64,000 bases of DNA from Polynucleobacter asymbioticus QLW-P1DMWA-1 (GTDB lineage: Bacteria; Pseudomonadota; Gammaproteobacteria; Burkholderiales; Burkholderiaceae). Position numbers and translations under genes: made by a program. Numbering within the stretch: position 1 is the stretch's first letter; every line of letters starts with the position of its first letter. Shown here in pieces: positions 28,276 to 38,254 of this stretch. Under the pieces are notes generated by a model. It did no database searches. It saw nothing but the letters and a program-made list of their open reading frames with translations, and had not been told where the DNA came from. Location of the stretch: contig NC_009379.1 in the NCBI RefSeq assembly GCF_000016345.1, positions 992,001 to 1,056,000 on the forward strand, read 5' to 3'.

Positions 28276-30159
28276 TTATGCTTTTGCGCTTTGCTCAATG
28301 ATGGTTTTAATTTGGCTCAAAACAGCTTGGTCTTCCATTGTGCTGATATCGCCAGGGTCACGACCTTCCGCAACCGCCTGAAGCGCGCGACGAACAATCT
28401 TGCCAGAACGGGTCTTAGGCAATGCATTGACAACATACACGCGACCCGGGCGGGCGATGGCGCCTAATTGAGAATCCACTGTTTTCATGCACTCAGCCTC
28501 CAGGTTTTCTGTTTTTGCAGAATCCTTTGGAATAACAAAAGCAATGGCAGCTTGGCCTTTGAGTTTGTCCTCAATACCAACCACAGCAACCTCAGAAATA
28601 TTTGGGTGACTAGAAATGCTTTCCTCAATCTCACGCGTTCCTAAACGATGACCTGCCACGTTAATTACATCATCAGTACGACCTAAGATGAAGAAGTAAC
28701 CGTCTTTATCTTTAATCCCCCAGTCAAATGTGGAGTAAATCAATTTGCCTGGAATGGTTTCCCAGTAGGTGCTAATAAAACGCTTGTCATCACCCCAAAC
28801 CGTTTGCATGCAGCCCGGAGGTAAAGGACCTTCTATAGCAATCACGCCTTTTTGATCGGGACCCAACTCAGCAGAAGTTGCATCATCAAGCAATTTCATG
28901 TTGTAACCAAATGAGGGGACACCAGGTGATCCAAACTTATGGGGCATTACCTCAACGCCGCGCTGAATGGCTAACATAGGCCAACCTGTTTCTGTCTGCC
29001 AATAATTGTCCACGATTGGCTTCTTAATCGCATCATGAATCCAACTCGCAGTAGGTTCATCCAAAGGCTCGCCTGCTAAAAACAATGCGCGCAGTGATGA
29101 AAGGTCATGTTTAGTCAAGAAAGCAGGATCTTGCTTTTTCAATACACGTACGGCAGTTGGCGCTGAGAACATAACTGAAACATTGTATTTAGCAACGAGC
29201 TCCCACCAAATACCGGCATCAGGACGTAGCGGTGTTCCCTCATACATGATGGTGGCCATACCATTGAGCAGAGGACCGTAAATAATGTAGCTGTGTCCAA
29301 CTACCCAGCCAATATCCGAAGTAGTAAACATGGTTTCACCAGGCTTGCCACAGAAAATGTGGTTCATCGTAGACATGAGCGCTACTGCGTATCCGCCAGT
29401 ATCACGTTGAACACCCTTTGGCTTACCAGTAGTGCCAGAGGTATACAAAATATAAGAAGGATGTGTCGCGTCCACCCACTCAACCGGAACAATGTCGTTG
29501 AGATGTTTTTGGCGCTCTGTAGCGTAATCCAAATCACGACCGGCAACTGCTGTAAATTCAGTGAGGCCACGATTCACAATTAATACTTTTTCTGGTTTGT
29601 ATTCAGCCAGGGTAATCGCTTCATCGAGCAGGGGCTTATAAGGAACTGCTTTACCGCCACGCGCTCCAGCTTCAGCTGTAACGATCATTTTTGGCTTGGC
29701 ATCATCAATGCGTGATGCAAGGCTATGTGATGCAAACCCACCAAACACCACTGAATGAATAGCACCAATGCGGGCACAAGCAAGCATGGCAAAGCAAGCT
29801 TCAGCAATCATTGGCATGTATATCAGTACGCGATCGCCTTTTTGGATGCCATTTGCTTTGTAAATAGCAGCCATACGATTGACTTCTTCGTAGAGCTCTT
29901 TGAATGTATAAGCTTTTTCTTGATTAGTCTCAGTAGATACGGCAACTAAGGCAATTTGATCTGGACGCTCTTTGTAATGGCGGTCGACTGCGTTGTAACA
30001 AAGATTGGTGAGGCCACCTTCAAACCATTTAGCAAATGGCGGGCTATCGTAATTCAGAACTTTCTCAAAAGGCTTTTCCCAATGAATCAATTTTGCCTGT
30101 TCACCCCAGAATCCATCCGGGTCTTTAATTGAACGTTCGTGAGTTGCTTTATAGGACAT
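28276..30159 (-). CDS. prpE: Propionyl-CoA synthetase
   Basis: This 627-residue AMP-forming acyl-CoA synthetase has the P-loop YTSGTTGKPKGVQRDTGGYA, which with YWQTETGWPML is characteristic of PrpE rather than Acs. The hinge and catalytic regions GRTDDVINVAGHRLGTREIE and the acylated lysine region PKTRSGKIVRR are intact. It activates propionate, and probably acetate less well. It follows mltD by 34 bases on the same strand without an obvious terminator, so read-through is possible. No methylcitrate-cycle genes are adjacent, but mmsA at 46370 also yields propionyl-CoA. Confidence 0.93.
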   Translation of the reverse strand: MSYKATHERSIKDPDGFWGEQAKLIHWEKPFEKVLNYDSPPFAKWFEGGLTNLCYNAVDRHYKERPDQIALVAVSTETNQEKAYTFKELYEEVNRMAAIYKANGIQKGDRVLIYMPMIAEACFAMLACARIGAIHSVVFGGFASHSLASRIDDAKPKMIVTAEAGARGGKAVPYKPLLDEAITLAEYKPEKVLIVNRGLTEFTAVAGRDLDYATERQKHLNDIVPVEWVDATHPSYILYTSGTTGKPKGVQRDTGGYAVALMSTMNHIFCGKPGETMFTTSDIGWVVGHSYIIYGPLLNGMATIMYEGTPLRPDAGIWWELVAKYNVSVMFSAPTAVRVLKKQDPAFLTKHDLSSLRALFLAGEPLDEPTASWIHDAIKKPIVDNYWQTETGWPMLAIQRGVEVMPHKFGSPGVPSFGYNMKLLDDATSAELGPDQKGVIAIEGPLPPGCMQTVWGDDKRFISTYWETIPGKLIYSTFDWGIKDKDGYFFILGRTDDVINVAGHRLGTREIEESISSHPNISEVAVVGIEDKLKGQAAIAFVIPKDSAKTENLEAECMKTVDSQLGAIARPGRVYVVNALPKTRSGKIVRRALQAVAEGRDPGDISTMEDQAVLSQIKTIIEQSAKA

Positions 30160-30193
30160 GGTTAACCTAATTTTTAATTAAAAGTTTCTGAAA

Positions 30194-31627
30194 TTACTGG
30201 CTTTTGCTACCTCCCTTACTGCTGGTTTTGCTGCTTGAAGTAGCCGAACTAGCATTTTTCGCAGATTTTGCAAGCCCTGTCGATGCGGATTTATGCTGAG
30301 ATGCAGCATTATTTGCAGAAGAATTACCCTTAGAAGCGGTCGACACAGTATTTTTGGAAGCTTTTACGGGCGCGCATTTGGCCGCTTTTGTGTTTTTTGC
30401 CCCTTTGACTGGCTTAGGGCACTTAGGTACAGGTGGAGGCGGTTTTTCTAGACTAAGACTTGCGCTCTCAGCCAACGCTGAAGATACATCGCCTGGTCTA
30501 CGGCTCGTTTTTGGGATCAATACTGTTGAGCCTGCTTTGATGCGCATCCCTTTTGGAATGGCATTGACCTCTCGAAGGGTATCAGCATCTACACCTAAAC
30601 TCTTAGCAGTTTGATCAACACTTTCTGTTTTACTTACTTGAACCGCAGTCCAAGATGACAAGGGTTTATTGTATTTCTTGAGGTTATCTTGAAATATTTC
30701 TGCGTGAGCAAACGGCAACAATATTTGTTGATTTGCATTACTTAGAATAACCGGCTTATTGAATGATGGATTTAAGCTTTGAAATTCTTCAGGTGGAATC
30801 TCTGCTAACTTAATTGCTAGAGATACGTCTATATCACTACCAACATCTACAGCAATAAAGTAAGGATGGTTTTCTAATTCAGGAAGCGTAATTCCATATG
30901 CTTTTGGATCCAAAACAATTTGCCGATACGCCATCAACTTTGGAACATAGTTGCGCGTTTCATTGGGCAAAGTCAGACTCTCATAATCCGTTGGCAATCC
31001 AGCAGCAATATTGCGCTTTTGTGCCTTAAGAATATTGCCGGCGCCCCAGTTATACGCTGCTAGGGCAAGCTCCCAGCTACCAAATTGATTATTTAAGCGC
31101 TGTAAATAATCCAATGCAGCATCGGTGGATTGGACAATATCCCTTCGTTCATCTCGAAAAACATTTTGCGTCAGCTTGAAATCCTTTCCAGTAGCCGGCA
31201 TAAATTGCCATAACCCCACCGCCTTAGCACTAGACTTTGCGCTTGTAACAAATGCACTTTCTACAAACGGTAGTAAAGCAATTTCTGTTGGCATGTTTCG
31301 GGCATTGACTTCCTGCACGATGTAAAAAAGATAGCGTGAAGATCTGGTCATCGACCGATTCACATAATCTGGCCTTGCGCTTAACCAACGAACTTGATCA
31401 AGCTCTTGAGGCGTGTTCATCGGCTCCATTTCAAAGCCATCACGTATACGTATCCATAAGTTATCAGATGGTGCATACACCTTACTGACGGATTGATTCT
31501 TTAAATTTACCCGAGCAGCTCTTGAGGAGCGTGAGTTTGCCTTAGTGGGTGTATCCGAAGACCAGTCGGTGCTAGCACAACCCGATAAGAAGGCGGCAAT
31601 CAGGATCACCGCATACATCAAACGCAT
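30194..31627 (-). CDS. mltD: Membrane-bound lytic murein transglycosylase D-like lipoprotein
   Basis: The 477-residue protein starts with a lipoprotein signal (LSGC, lipid-modified Cys 17). The SLT domain has the catalytic glutamate in LPFVESAFVTSA and the conserved KAVGLWQFMPATG and NWGAGNI segments. A LysM-like region (about 330-375, VSKTESVDQTAKSLGVDADTLREVN) follows. The last ~85 residues are a low-complexity Lys/Ser/Ala/Pro tail that may sit in the peptidoglycan. The ATG overlaps the gloB stop (TGATG), preserving the mltD-gloB order of E. coli. Confidence 0.92.
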   Translation of the reverse strand: MRLMYAVILIAAFLSGCASTDWSSDTPTKANSRSSRAARVNLKNQSVSKVYAPSDNLWIRIRDGFEMEPMNTPQELDQVRWLSARPDYVNRSMTRSSRYLFYIVQEVNARNMPTEIALLPFVESAFVTSAKSSAKAVGLWQFMPATGKDFKLTQNVFRDERRDIVQSTDAALDYLQRLNNQFGSWELALAAYNWGAGNILKAQKRNIAAGLPTDYESLTLPNETRNYVPKLMAYRQIVLDPKAYGITLPELENHPYFIAVDVGSDIDVSLAIKLAEIPPEEFQSLNPSFNKPVILSNANQQILLPFAHAEIFQDNLKKYNKPLSSWTAVQVSKTESVDQTAKSLGVDADTLREVNAIPKGMRIKAGSTVLIPKTSRRPGDVSSALAESASLSLEKPPPPVPKCPKPVKGAKNTKAAKCAPVKASKNTVSTASKGNSSANNAASQHKSASTGLAKSAKNASSATSSSKTSSKGGSKSQ

Positions 31628-32436
31628 CAGAATCGATCTTTCCAGGCGCGTATCACTGCCAAAACATGGGCTGGAGTAGATAAATCTGCATGATTTGAAA
31701 TCTCCTTAGCAGCTGCAATGACTTCTGCTTGATCACAACGCATAAATGGATTGACTTGAAGTTCTTGCCCAACAGTGGTCGGTAATGTTGGTAAGCCTTG
31801 ATCACGCAATGCCCTCGCCTGCTCATCCCATGAAATCAAATTCACATTATTGGGCTCAACAGCAAGAGCAAATCGTATATTCGATAGCGTGTATTCATGA
31901 GTGCAATACACCAAAGTATTTTTTGGTAAGGAAGCAAACTTCGCCAAGGATTGGGTCATCTGTGTTGGTGTACCCTCAAATAACCGCCCACAACCAGAAG
32001 CAAACAAGGTATCACCACAAAACAGCATAGGCTCCACAACATTGGCCTGCATATTTGCAAAATAGGCAATATGACTTAATGTATGACCTGGCACTTCATA
32101 GACTTGAAGTGATATTCGCGGTGAAGTGATTTCTATTTTGTCATCGGCCTTCGCAATCTGCGTACGCCCTGGAATATTGCTACCAGCAGGACCAATGACG
32201 GGAATATCTTTGCCCAAAGCGTCCAGCAAGGCCAGAATTCCACCGGTATGGTCAGCATGGTGATGTGTGATTAAGATGCCAGTTAAACGTAAACCAGACT
32301 GTTTGAGGTACTCTAAAACCGGTACAGCATCACCCGGATCGACCACCAAAGCAGATTTCCCGTTGTGAATGCACCAAATGTAATTGTCATCAAAGGCCGG
32401 GATAGGCCAAACTTGCAATAAAGTATTCTTATCCAT
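31627..32436 (-). CDS. gloB: Hydroxyacylglutathione hydrolase (glyoxalase II)
   Basis: GloB hydrolyses S-lactoylglutathione in methylglyoxal detoxification. The binuclear metal motif THHHADHTGG is near residue 57, followed by PGHTLSHIAY, FCGDTLFASGCGRLFEGT and YCTHEYTLSNIRF with the remaining metal and glutathione ligands, in 269 residues. Its start codon is only six bases from the divergent methyltransferase start. Confidence 0.96.
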   Translation of the reverse strand: MDKNTLLQVWPIPAFDDNYIWCIHNGKSALVVDPGDAVPVLEYLKQSGLRLTGILITHHHADHTGGILALLDALGKDIPVIGPAGSNIPGRTQIAKADDKIEITSPRISLQVYEVPGHTLSHIAYFANMQANVVEPMLFCGDTLFASGCGRLFEGTPTQMTQSLAKFASLPKNTLVYCTHEYTLSNIRFALAVEPNNVNLISWDEQARALRDQGLPTLPTTVGQELQVNPFMRCDQAEVIAAAKEISNHADLSTPAHVLAVIRAWKDRF

Positions 32437-32442
32437 AGACCG

Positions 32443-33261
32443 ATGATACCAACCCCACCCATCCCCTCTCAGACACCTGCACCCCCATGGAGCTCATGGG
32501 AGAAATGGCTGCAATCCCCACCAGGAAGATACGTTCTAGGGTGGGAAAAGAACTGTTTTGATCAAATTGTGGCCGATGTATTTGGCTTTCATGCCGTTCA
32601 AATTGGGCTACCTCAAATCAATGCCCTTGAAGAAAATCGCATGCCTTTGCAGGCCCTAATCGTGCATTCTCACGATAGTCGTGAATACGCTGCCCGATTT
32701 AATTGGCATGTGATTGAAGGAGATAGCGCTGAACTTCCTTTTGCCAATGAAACAATCGATTTGATTGTTCTCCCCCATGTTTTGGAGTTTGCGGCAGACC
32801 CCCATCAAATCCTACGCGAAGTGGACCGAGTATTACGTCCTGAGGGTCGCCTGGTAATTTCTGGTTTTAATCCAGCCAGTCTTTGGGGTGCAAGGCAATA
32901 CCTGAGTCGCTTAATTGGCTCTCCTTACTTACCAAGAGATGGCCAATTCATCAGCTTAATTCGAGTTAAAGATTGGCTGCAATTACTCAATTACTCATTA
33001 GATCGGGGTCATTTCGGGTGTTATAAATTTCCCCTCCAAGGGCACTCCGCCATGGGGCGCATGGACTTCCTGGAAAAAATGGGGAATCGCTGGTGGCCCA
33101 TTTTTGGTGCTGTATTCTTAGTTTCTGCAATTAAGCGTCATCAAGGAATGCGTCTTATAGGGCCTGCTCAATCCATTCGTGCGCCAGCCATTCAACAATT
33201 AGCTCCTGCCGTAGACCGAAGCAAGCTAGCCGGTCCTCTAAAAAAGCCTCAAACAAAGTAA
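32443..33261 (+). CDS. SAM-dependent methyltransferase (YafS position)
   Basis: This 272-residue protein has a class I methyltransferase core: GDSAELPFANETIDLIVLPHVLEFAADPHQILREVDRVLRPEGRLVISGFNP, covering motifs II to IV. The N-terminal WEKWLQSPPGRYVLGWEKN stretch is family-specific. It occupies the place of yafS between gloB and rnhA. The substrate is unknown. The first ATG (32443) leaves six bases to the gloB start, so its mRNA must begin inside gloB or be leaderless. Confidence 0.87.
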   Translation: MIPTPPIPSQTPAPPWSSWEKWLQSPPGRYVLGWEKNCFDQIVADVFGFHAVQIGLPQINALEENRMPLQALIVHSHDSREYAARFNWHVIEGDSAELPFANETIDLIVLPHVLEFAADPHQILREVDRVLRPEGRLVISGFNPASLWGARQYLSRLIGSPYLPRDGQFISLIRVKDWLQLLNYSLDRGHFGCYKFPLQGHSAMGRMDFLEKMGNRWWPIFGAVFLVSAIKRHQGMRLIGPAQSIRAPAIQQLAPAVDRSKLAGPLKKPQTK

Positions 33262-33270
33262 ATTCTAGGT

Positions 33271-33735
33271 ATGCCCCATTCAAAACACCCTTCGAGTCAC
33301 CCTCACATCATTATTTATACAGATGGGGCCTGTAAAGGTAACCCTGGTCCTGGTGGCTGGGGCGCTGTATTGCGTTCCGGGAGCCATGAAAAACATATTC
33401 ATGGGGGTGAAAAGCTCACTACTAATAACCGCATGGAAATATGTGCGGTTATTTTTGCTCTCAAAGCCCTTAAGCAGCGCAGCTCAGTAGAGCTCTGGAC
33501 TGATTCTCAATATGTTCAAAAGGGGGTGACAGAGTGGCTTGAAGGTTGGAAAAAACGGGGTTGGAAAACAGCTAGCAAAGATCCCGTTAAAAATGCCGAT
33601 TTATGGCAAGAGTTAGATACCCTACTTCCAGACCACGATATTTCATGGCATTGGGTACGGGGTCACAATGGTCACCCAGGAAATGAACTTGCCGACGCGC
33701 TGGCAAATAAAGGTGTGGAAGAGTTTTTACCTTAA
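33271..33735 (+). CDS. rnhA: Ribonuclease HI
   Basis: RNase HI degrades RNA in RNA-DNA hybrids. The 154-residue protein has the DEDD active site: D in [18 protein letters not shown] in [12 protein letters not shown] in [12 protein letters not shown] and D in [16 protein letters not shown]. It starts 10 bases after the methyltransferase gene. Confidence 0.97.
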   Translation: MPHSKHPSSHPHIIIYTDGACKGNPGPGGWGAVLRSGSHEKHIHGGEKLTTNNRMEICAVIFALKALKQRSSVELWTDSQYVQKGVTEWLEGWKKRGWKTASKDPVKNADLWQELDTLLPDHDISWHWVRGHNGHPGNELADALANKGVEEFLP

Positions 33736-33845
33736 CCAGGGAGGCATTAGCTCAAGGCTTATTTTAAGGTCTTATGAGAGAATGTACGAGCTCTAAAAAA
33801 GCCAGAAACACCATTTAAACCTTAAAAAACCTAGAAAACGAGACT

Positions 33846-35159
33846 GTGTCAAAAATAGAAGCTTCTCTCGATAAAGCGGTAACCAAGTTGGTGCAGCTAA
33901 AAGATGTTGCCAAAGTTCGCTTGTGTGCGCTGTGGCAACAATATTCGCCCCGCTTAAATCAACTCAAACAAATAGACTACGCCACTGCAAAAGCATTTGT
34001 AGTGCAATTTAAATGGCGCATTTTGCTTGTACTAATAGTTATTTATGCGGGCTCAAAAACTTATGACTACCTTTTCCCCGCATCTGATAAAGCAGGCGGC
34101 CCAGTCACGGTGACATCCGTCGTAGTAGAAAAGCAAGATGTTCCCCTCATTATCGAAGCTGCAGGAACCATCGTTTCTAACAACATTGTGGATATCCGCC
34201 CAATGGTAACGAATACGGTTGCGAAGATCGAAGTAAAAGATGGCCAAGAAGTCAAAGCCGGAGACTTGCTGTTTACGCTCGATGATCGCAACGATAAAGC
34301 CAATTACGAGAAATTAAAGGCTTTGGCTGATGACGCCCAAAAACAATACCTAAGAGCAAAAGAGTTGGTGGCTAAAAACTTCATCTCTAAAGCAGGTCTT
34401 GAGACGACCTTAGCTAATGCCAAGTCAGCTCAAGCAGCAGCCCGCTCGGCAGAAGTGCAACTTTCATTTGATTACATTCGCTCGCCTATTGATGGTCGGG
34501 CTGGTATCGTCAATGTGTTTCCGGGTTCACTGGTTCAAGCAAGTAACGTTGTGTCAACTTCAACTAATTCAACTGCTACCTCAAGCGTTGGATCAATGGT
34601 AACGATTACGCAATTAAATCCTATTAATGTTCAGTTCGTTATTCCAGAAAAAGACATCCCCGTCATTTTAGAAAACCAGCTTGATGGCGAGGCGATGAAT
34701 GTAAAAGTTACCGTTGGAGATAGTGGTAAAAAAACCTACGAGGGAAAAGTCATTGTTGTTGACAACCAAGTTGATCCATCTATTGCGGCTGTCCGTGTAA
34801 AAGCACAAATTCCGAATGATGCAATGACGCTACTTCCAGGTCAATTTGCACGAGTATCTTTGGTGGCGAATACGCTCAAAGACGCCCTATCAATACCATC
34901 TCAAGCGGTGGTAATTAATCCCCGCGGAAAATTAGTCTACGTTATTGATAAAGATGGTAAAGCCGTTTCTAAGCCAGTTAATGTGGTTTATGAATACCAA
35001 GGCTCATCAGTAGTAACTGGTATTGAGGCTGGCGATAGAGTTGTAGTCGAAGGCAAGCAAAACTTGCGTCCAGGAAGCAAGATCCGTGAAGCGAAGGCGG
35101 CACCACCCGACCCTAATGTTCCCGCACCAATAACCCCTTCTAGTCCCGATAAGAAATGA
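33846..35159 (+). CDS. RND efflux periplasmic adaptor (membrane fusion protein)
   Basis: This 437-residue protein has a single membrane segment (about 60-75) after an unusually long, basic cytoplasmic N terminus, then the lipoyl and hairpin region (DGQEVKAGDLLFTLDDRNDKA, AKELVAKNFISKAGLETTLA) and a beta-barrel domain with LLPGQFARVSLVA. The GTG at 33846 is the likely start. It delivers substrates with the permease that follows, whose ATG overlaps its stop (ATGA). No TolC-like outer-membrane gene is adjacent, so an outer-membrane channel must come from elsewhere. Confidence 0.93.
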   Translation: MSKIEASLDKAVTKLVQLKDVAKVRLCALWQQYSPRLNQLKQIDYATAKAFVVQFKWRILLVLIVIYAGSKTYDYLFPASDKAGGPVTVTSVVVEKQDVPLIIEAAGTIVSNNIVDIRPMVTNTVAKIEVKDGQEVKAGDLLFTLDDRNDKANYEKLKALADDAQKQYLRAKELVAKNFISKAGLETTLANAKSAQAAARSAEVQLSFDYIRSPIDGRAGIVNVFPGSLVQASNVVSTSTNSTATSSVGSMVTITQLNPINVQFVIPEKDIPVILENQLDGEAMNVKVTVGDSGKKTYEGKVIVVDNQVDPSIAAVRVKAQIPNDAMTLLPGQFARVSLVANTLKDALSIPSQAVVINPRGKLVYVIDKDGKAVSKPVNVVYEYQGSSVVTGIEAGDRVVVEGKQNLRPGSKIREAKAAPPDPNVPAPITPSSPDKK

Positions 35160-38100
35160 CGCTCTCCGAATTATGTATTCGGCGCCCCGTAATGACGGTG
35201 TTGCTCTCAATAGCAACCGTCATTGCCGGCGCTGTAGCTTATGTCAAGATTCCTGTTGCGGCATTGCCCAGCTTTAATACACCAGTTATTTCAGTTAGCG
35301 CTTCCTTGCCAGGTGCTTCACCTGAAAATATGGCGGCGTCAGTTGCATTACCGCTAGAAAAAGAATTCTCGACTATTGACGGCATCACAGTCATTAGTTC
35401 AACCAATTCTTTGGGAAGCACTAGCATTACCCTGGAATTTAATAATGACCGGGATATTGATAAAGCTGCAGTAGACGTACAGGCCGCTCTATTGCGCGCG
35501 CAAAAGCGTTTGCCGATCGAGATGACGGTGCCCCCCTCTTATCGCAAAATTAACCCTGCTGATACACCGGTGCTAGTGGTCCGGATGAGTTCTCCTTCAA
35601 TTAGTTTGTCGGACCTCAACCAATATGCAGAAAATTTACTCTCACCCAATCTATCCACTATTAGTGGTGTTGCTCAGGTATTGGTCTACGGCGCAAAACG
35701 CTATGCAGTTCGCGTACGGGTTCATCCTGATGCATTGGCCAATCGCAATCTCACGGTTGACGACGTAGCTACAGCTATTAATAAGGCTAATTCCAATAGC
35801 CCTGTTGGAGTTTTAGATGGTCCTCGTCAAGCCATCACCATTTACGCTAACCCGCAAATGGTTCAACCAGAAGAATTTGCCAATCTCATCATTAGTCAGA
35901 AAAATGGCTTACCGATTTACCTCAAAGATGTGGCCGAGGTTGTCGAAAGTTACGAGGATGTTAAAACTTTAGCAAGTTCAAACGGCGAGCGCTCTATTGC
36001 CATCGCTGTATTACGTCAACCAAGCGCCAACACTGTTGAAGTTGTTAACTCCGTAAAAGAATTACTGCCACAACTCCAAAAACAGATGCCAGAGTCAGTA
36101 AAGCTACAGCTTTTGAATGATCGATCACTGTCGATTATTGAGGCGATACATGACGTGAACCTGACTTTAGCCCTCACCGTTCTATTGGTGGTGTTAGTCA
36201 TCTTCCTTTTTCTTAAACATGTCTCCGCAACAGTTATTCCCTCTATTAGCCTGCCTATTTCTTTAATTGGCGCTTTTTTCTTACTGTACTTCCTGGGATA
36301 TAGCCTGGATAACATCTCCCTCTTAGGCATTACCTTGGCGGTTGGCCTAGTAGTTGATGATGCGATTGTGGTGCTTGAAAACATCATGCGCTATGTTGAA
36401 GAAGGCATGGATCCGCTTAAGGCCTCCTTAAAGGGTAGTAAAGAAGTTGGCTTTACGATCATTTCAATTTCCATTTCATTGGTAGCAGTCTTTATTCCAC
36501 TGTTCTTTATGGCGGGCCCAATCGGTTTACTCTTTAGGGAATTCGCGGTCGTAGTTTCACTTTCAATATTGGTATCAGCAGTAGTGTCACTGACTGTTGT
36601 TCCAATGCTTTGCAGTCGTTTTTTGCCTAAACCAGGACAACACCCCAAAGAATATGCAATCAACAAAAAGTTTGACCGCATATTTGATTGGATGCTCAAG
36701 ACCTATATTCACTATCTTGATCTTGCCTTAAAGAATCGTAAAGTAGTTCTCTGGGGTGCTTTGTCTACCTTTGTTATCACGGTGGTGTTATTTGTAAACA
36801 GTCCTAAGGGATTTTTCCCGGAAGAGGATATTGGCCAGATTCAAGCAACCACAGAAGCTTCGGAAGATATTTCATTTAAGGCAATGCTGGCCCTTCAAGA
36901 TCAAGCAGCCGCTTTAGTTAATACCGATCCCAATGTGGATAGCTCGATCTCCGTGATTGGAGGTGGCGCCAGCTCTGGTTACAACACCGGTCGGATATTC
37001 ATCATTTTGAAGCCTAAAAGCGATCGCCAAAAGATGTCCAAAGTGATGGAAGGTCTTCGCAATAAGTTTAAAGAAATCCCGGGCCTACAGGTTTATATGA
37101 GGCCCGTACAAAACTTACAGCTTGGGGGTAAGAACAGTAAAAGTCGCTATCAATTCACATTACAAAGCGTTGGTTTTGAAGGTGTCAATGAATGGGCAGA
37201 TAAGTTAATGCAAAAGATGAAGACTGACCCCATCTTCCGCGACGTGACAAGTGATTCTCAATTGAAGGGATTGAATGTCAAAATCGATATCGATCGTGAA
37301 AAAGCCGCTAGTGCTGGCGTCAGCATTGCTGATATCCGCACCGCCCTGTATTCGACTTTTGGTGAGAGACAAGTTTCTACCATCTACACTCCCGTCAATA
37401 CTTACTACGTTATTCTTGAGGGCGCCGAAGAAGATCGGCAGTACGAAACCGATCTCAATAAAGTCTTTGTTCGTGGTCGCGCAACCGATAAGCTCATTCC
37501 TTTATCGAGCGTAGCTAGCTTTGTTCGGACGGTAGGGCCTACAGCGGTTAATCACCAAGGCCAAATCCCTGCGGTGACGCTTTCCTTCAATCTAGCGCCA
37601 GATGTATTTTTAGGTGATGCAACCAAAAAAATTGAGGCCTACACCAAAGAAATTGGTCTACCACCCTCCATCATTACTAGCTATGGTGGTGACGCAGCCG
37701 TATTTAAGAGCAACCAATCTGGGCAGCTAATTTTGATCCTTTCAGCACTAGGCGTGATTTATATTTTGCTTGGTGTACTCTATGAGAGCTACATTCATCC
37801 GCTCACTATTTTGGCCGGCCTACCCTCTGCGGCGATTGGTGCGATCTTGGCTCTGCGTATATTTGGTTTTGAGCTAACTATTGTGGCTTCAATCGGCATC
37901 CTACTCTTAATTGGCATCGTCAAGAAAAATGCTATTTTGATGATTGACTTTGCTTTAGATGCACAACGTAACCAAGGTATGGCACCAGAGAAAGCCATTA
38001 GAGAAGCCTGTATCTTGCGTTTCCGCCCAATCATGATGACAACCGTTGCAGCGCTCATGGGCGCACTTCCAATTGCTTTTGGCCTAGGCGCCGGCGCTGA

Positions 38101-38254
38101 ATTGCGCCAACCATTAGGCATTAGTGTCGCCGGCGGTTTAATCTTCTCTCAATTTGTAACCTTGATTATTACTCCAGTGATTTACCTCTATCTTGATAAA
38201 TACGCTGGCAATGGTCCTATGGATATTCCTGAGTCCGTTCTTGAGGGTACCTAA
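35156..38254 (+). CDS. RND-family efflux permease (HAE1/MdtB-like)
   Basis: The 1032 residues show the RND layout: a first membrane helix, a large periplasmic loop, helices including the proton-relay pair in LAVGLVVDDAIVVLENI near residue 400, a second large loop, and the C-terminal helices with GIVKKNAILMIDFA and RFRPIMMTTVAALMGALPIA. It exports drugs or other amphiphiles with proton exchange; the substrate cannot be told. Its stop codon overlaps the start of dnaQ. Confidence 0.95.
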   Translation: MTLSELCIRRPVMTVLLSIATVIAGAVAYVKIPVAALPSFNTPVISVSASLPGASPENMAASVALPLEKEFSTIDGITVISSTNSLGSTSITLEFNNDRDIDKAAVDVQAALLRAQKRLPIEMTVPPSYRKINPADTPVLVVRMSSPSISLSDLNQYAENLLSPNLSTISGVAQVLVYGAKRYAVRVRVHPDALANRNLTVDDVATAINKANSNSPVGVLDGPRQAITIYANPQMVQPEEFANLIISQKNGLPIYLKDVAEVVESYEDVKTLASSNGERSIAIAVLRQPSANTVEVVNSVKELLPQLQKQMPESVKLQLLNDRSLSIIEAIHDVNLTLALTVLLVVLVIFLFLKHVSATVIPSISLPISLIGAFFLLYFLGYSLDNISLLGITLAVGLVVDDAIVVLENIMRYVEEGMDPLKASLKGSKEVGFTIISISISLVAVFIPLFFMAGPIGLLFREFAVVVSLSILVSAVVSLTVVPMLCSRFLPKPGQHPKEYAINKKFDRIFDWMLKTYIHYLDLALKNRKVVLWGALSTFVITVVLFVNSPKGFFPEEDIGQIQATTEASEDISFKAMLALQDQAAALVNTDPNVDSSISVIGGGASSGYNTGRIFIILKPKSDRQKMSKVMEGLRNKFKEIPGLQVYMRPVQNLQLGGKNSKSRYQFTLQSVGFEGVNEWADKLMQKMKTDPIFRDVTSDSQLKGLNVKIDIDREKAASAGVSIADIRTALYSTFGERQVSTIYTPVNTYYVILEGAEEDRQYETDLNKVFVRGRATDKLIPLSSVASFVRTVGPTAVNHQGQIPAVTLSFNLAPDVFLGDATKKIEAYTKEIGLPPSIITSYGGDAAVFKSNQSGQLILILSALGVIYILLGVLYESYIHPLTILAGLPSAAIGAILALRIFGFELTIVASIGILLLIGIVKKNAILMIDFALDAQRNQGMAPEKAIREACILRFRPIMMTTVAALMGALPIAFGLGAGAELRQPLGISVAGGLIFSQFVTLIITPVIYLYLDKYAGNGPMDIPESVLEGT

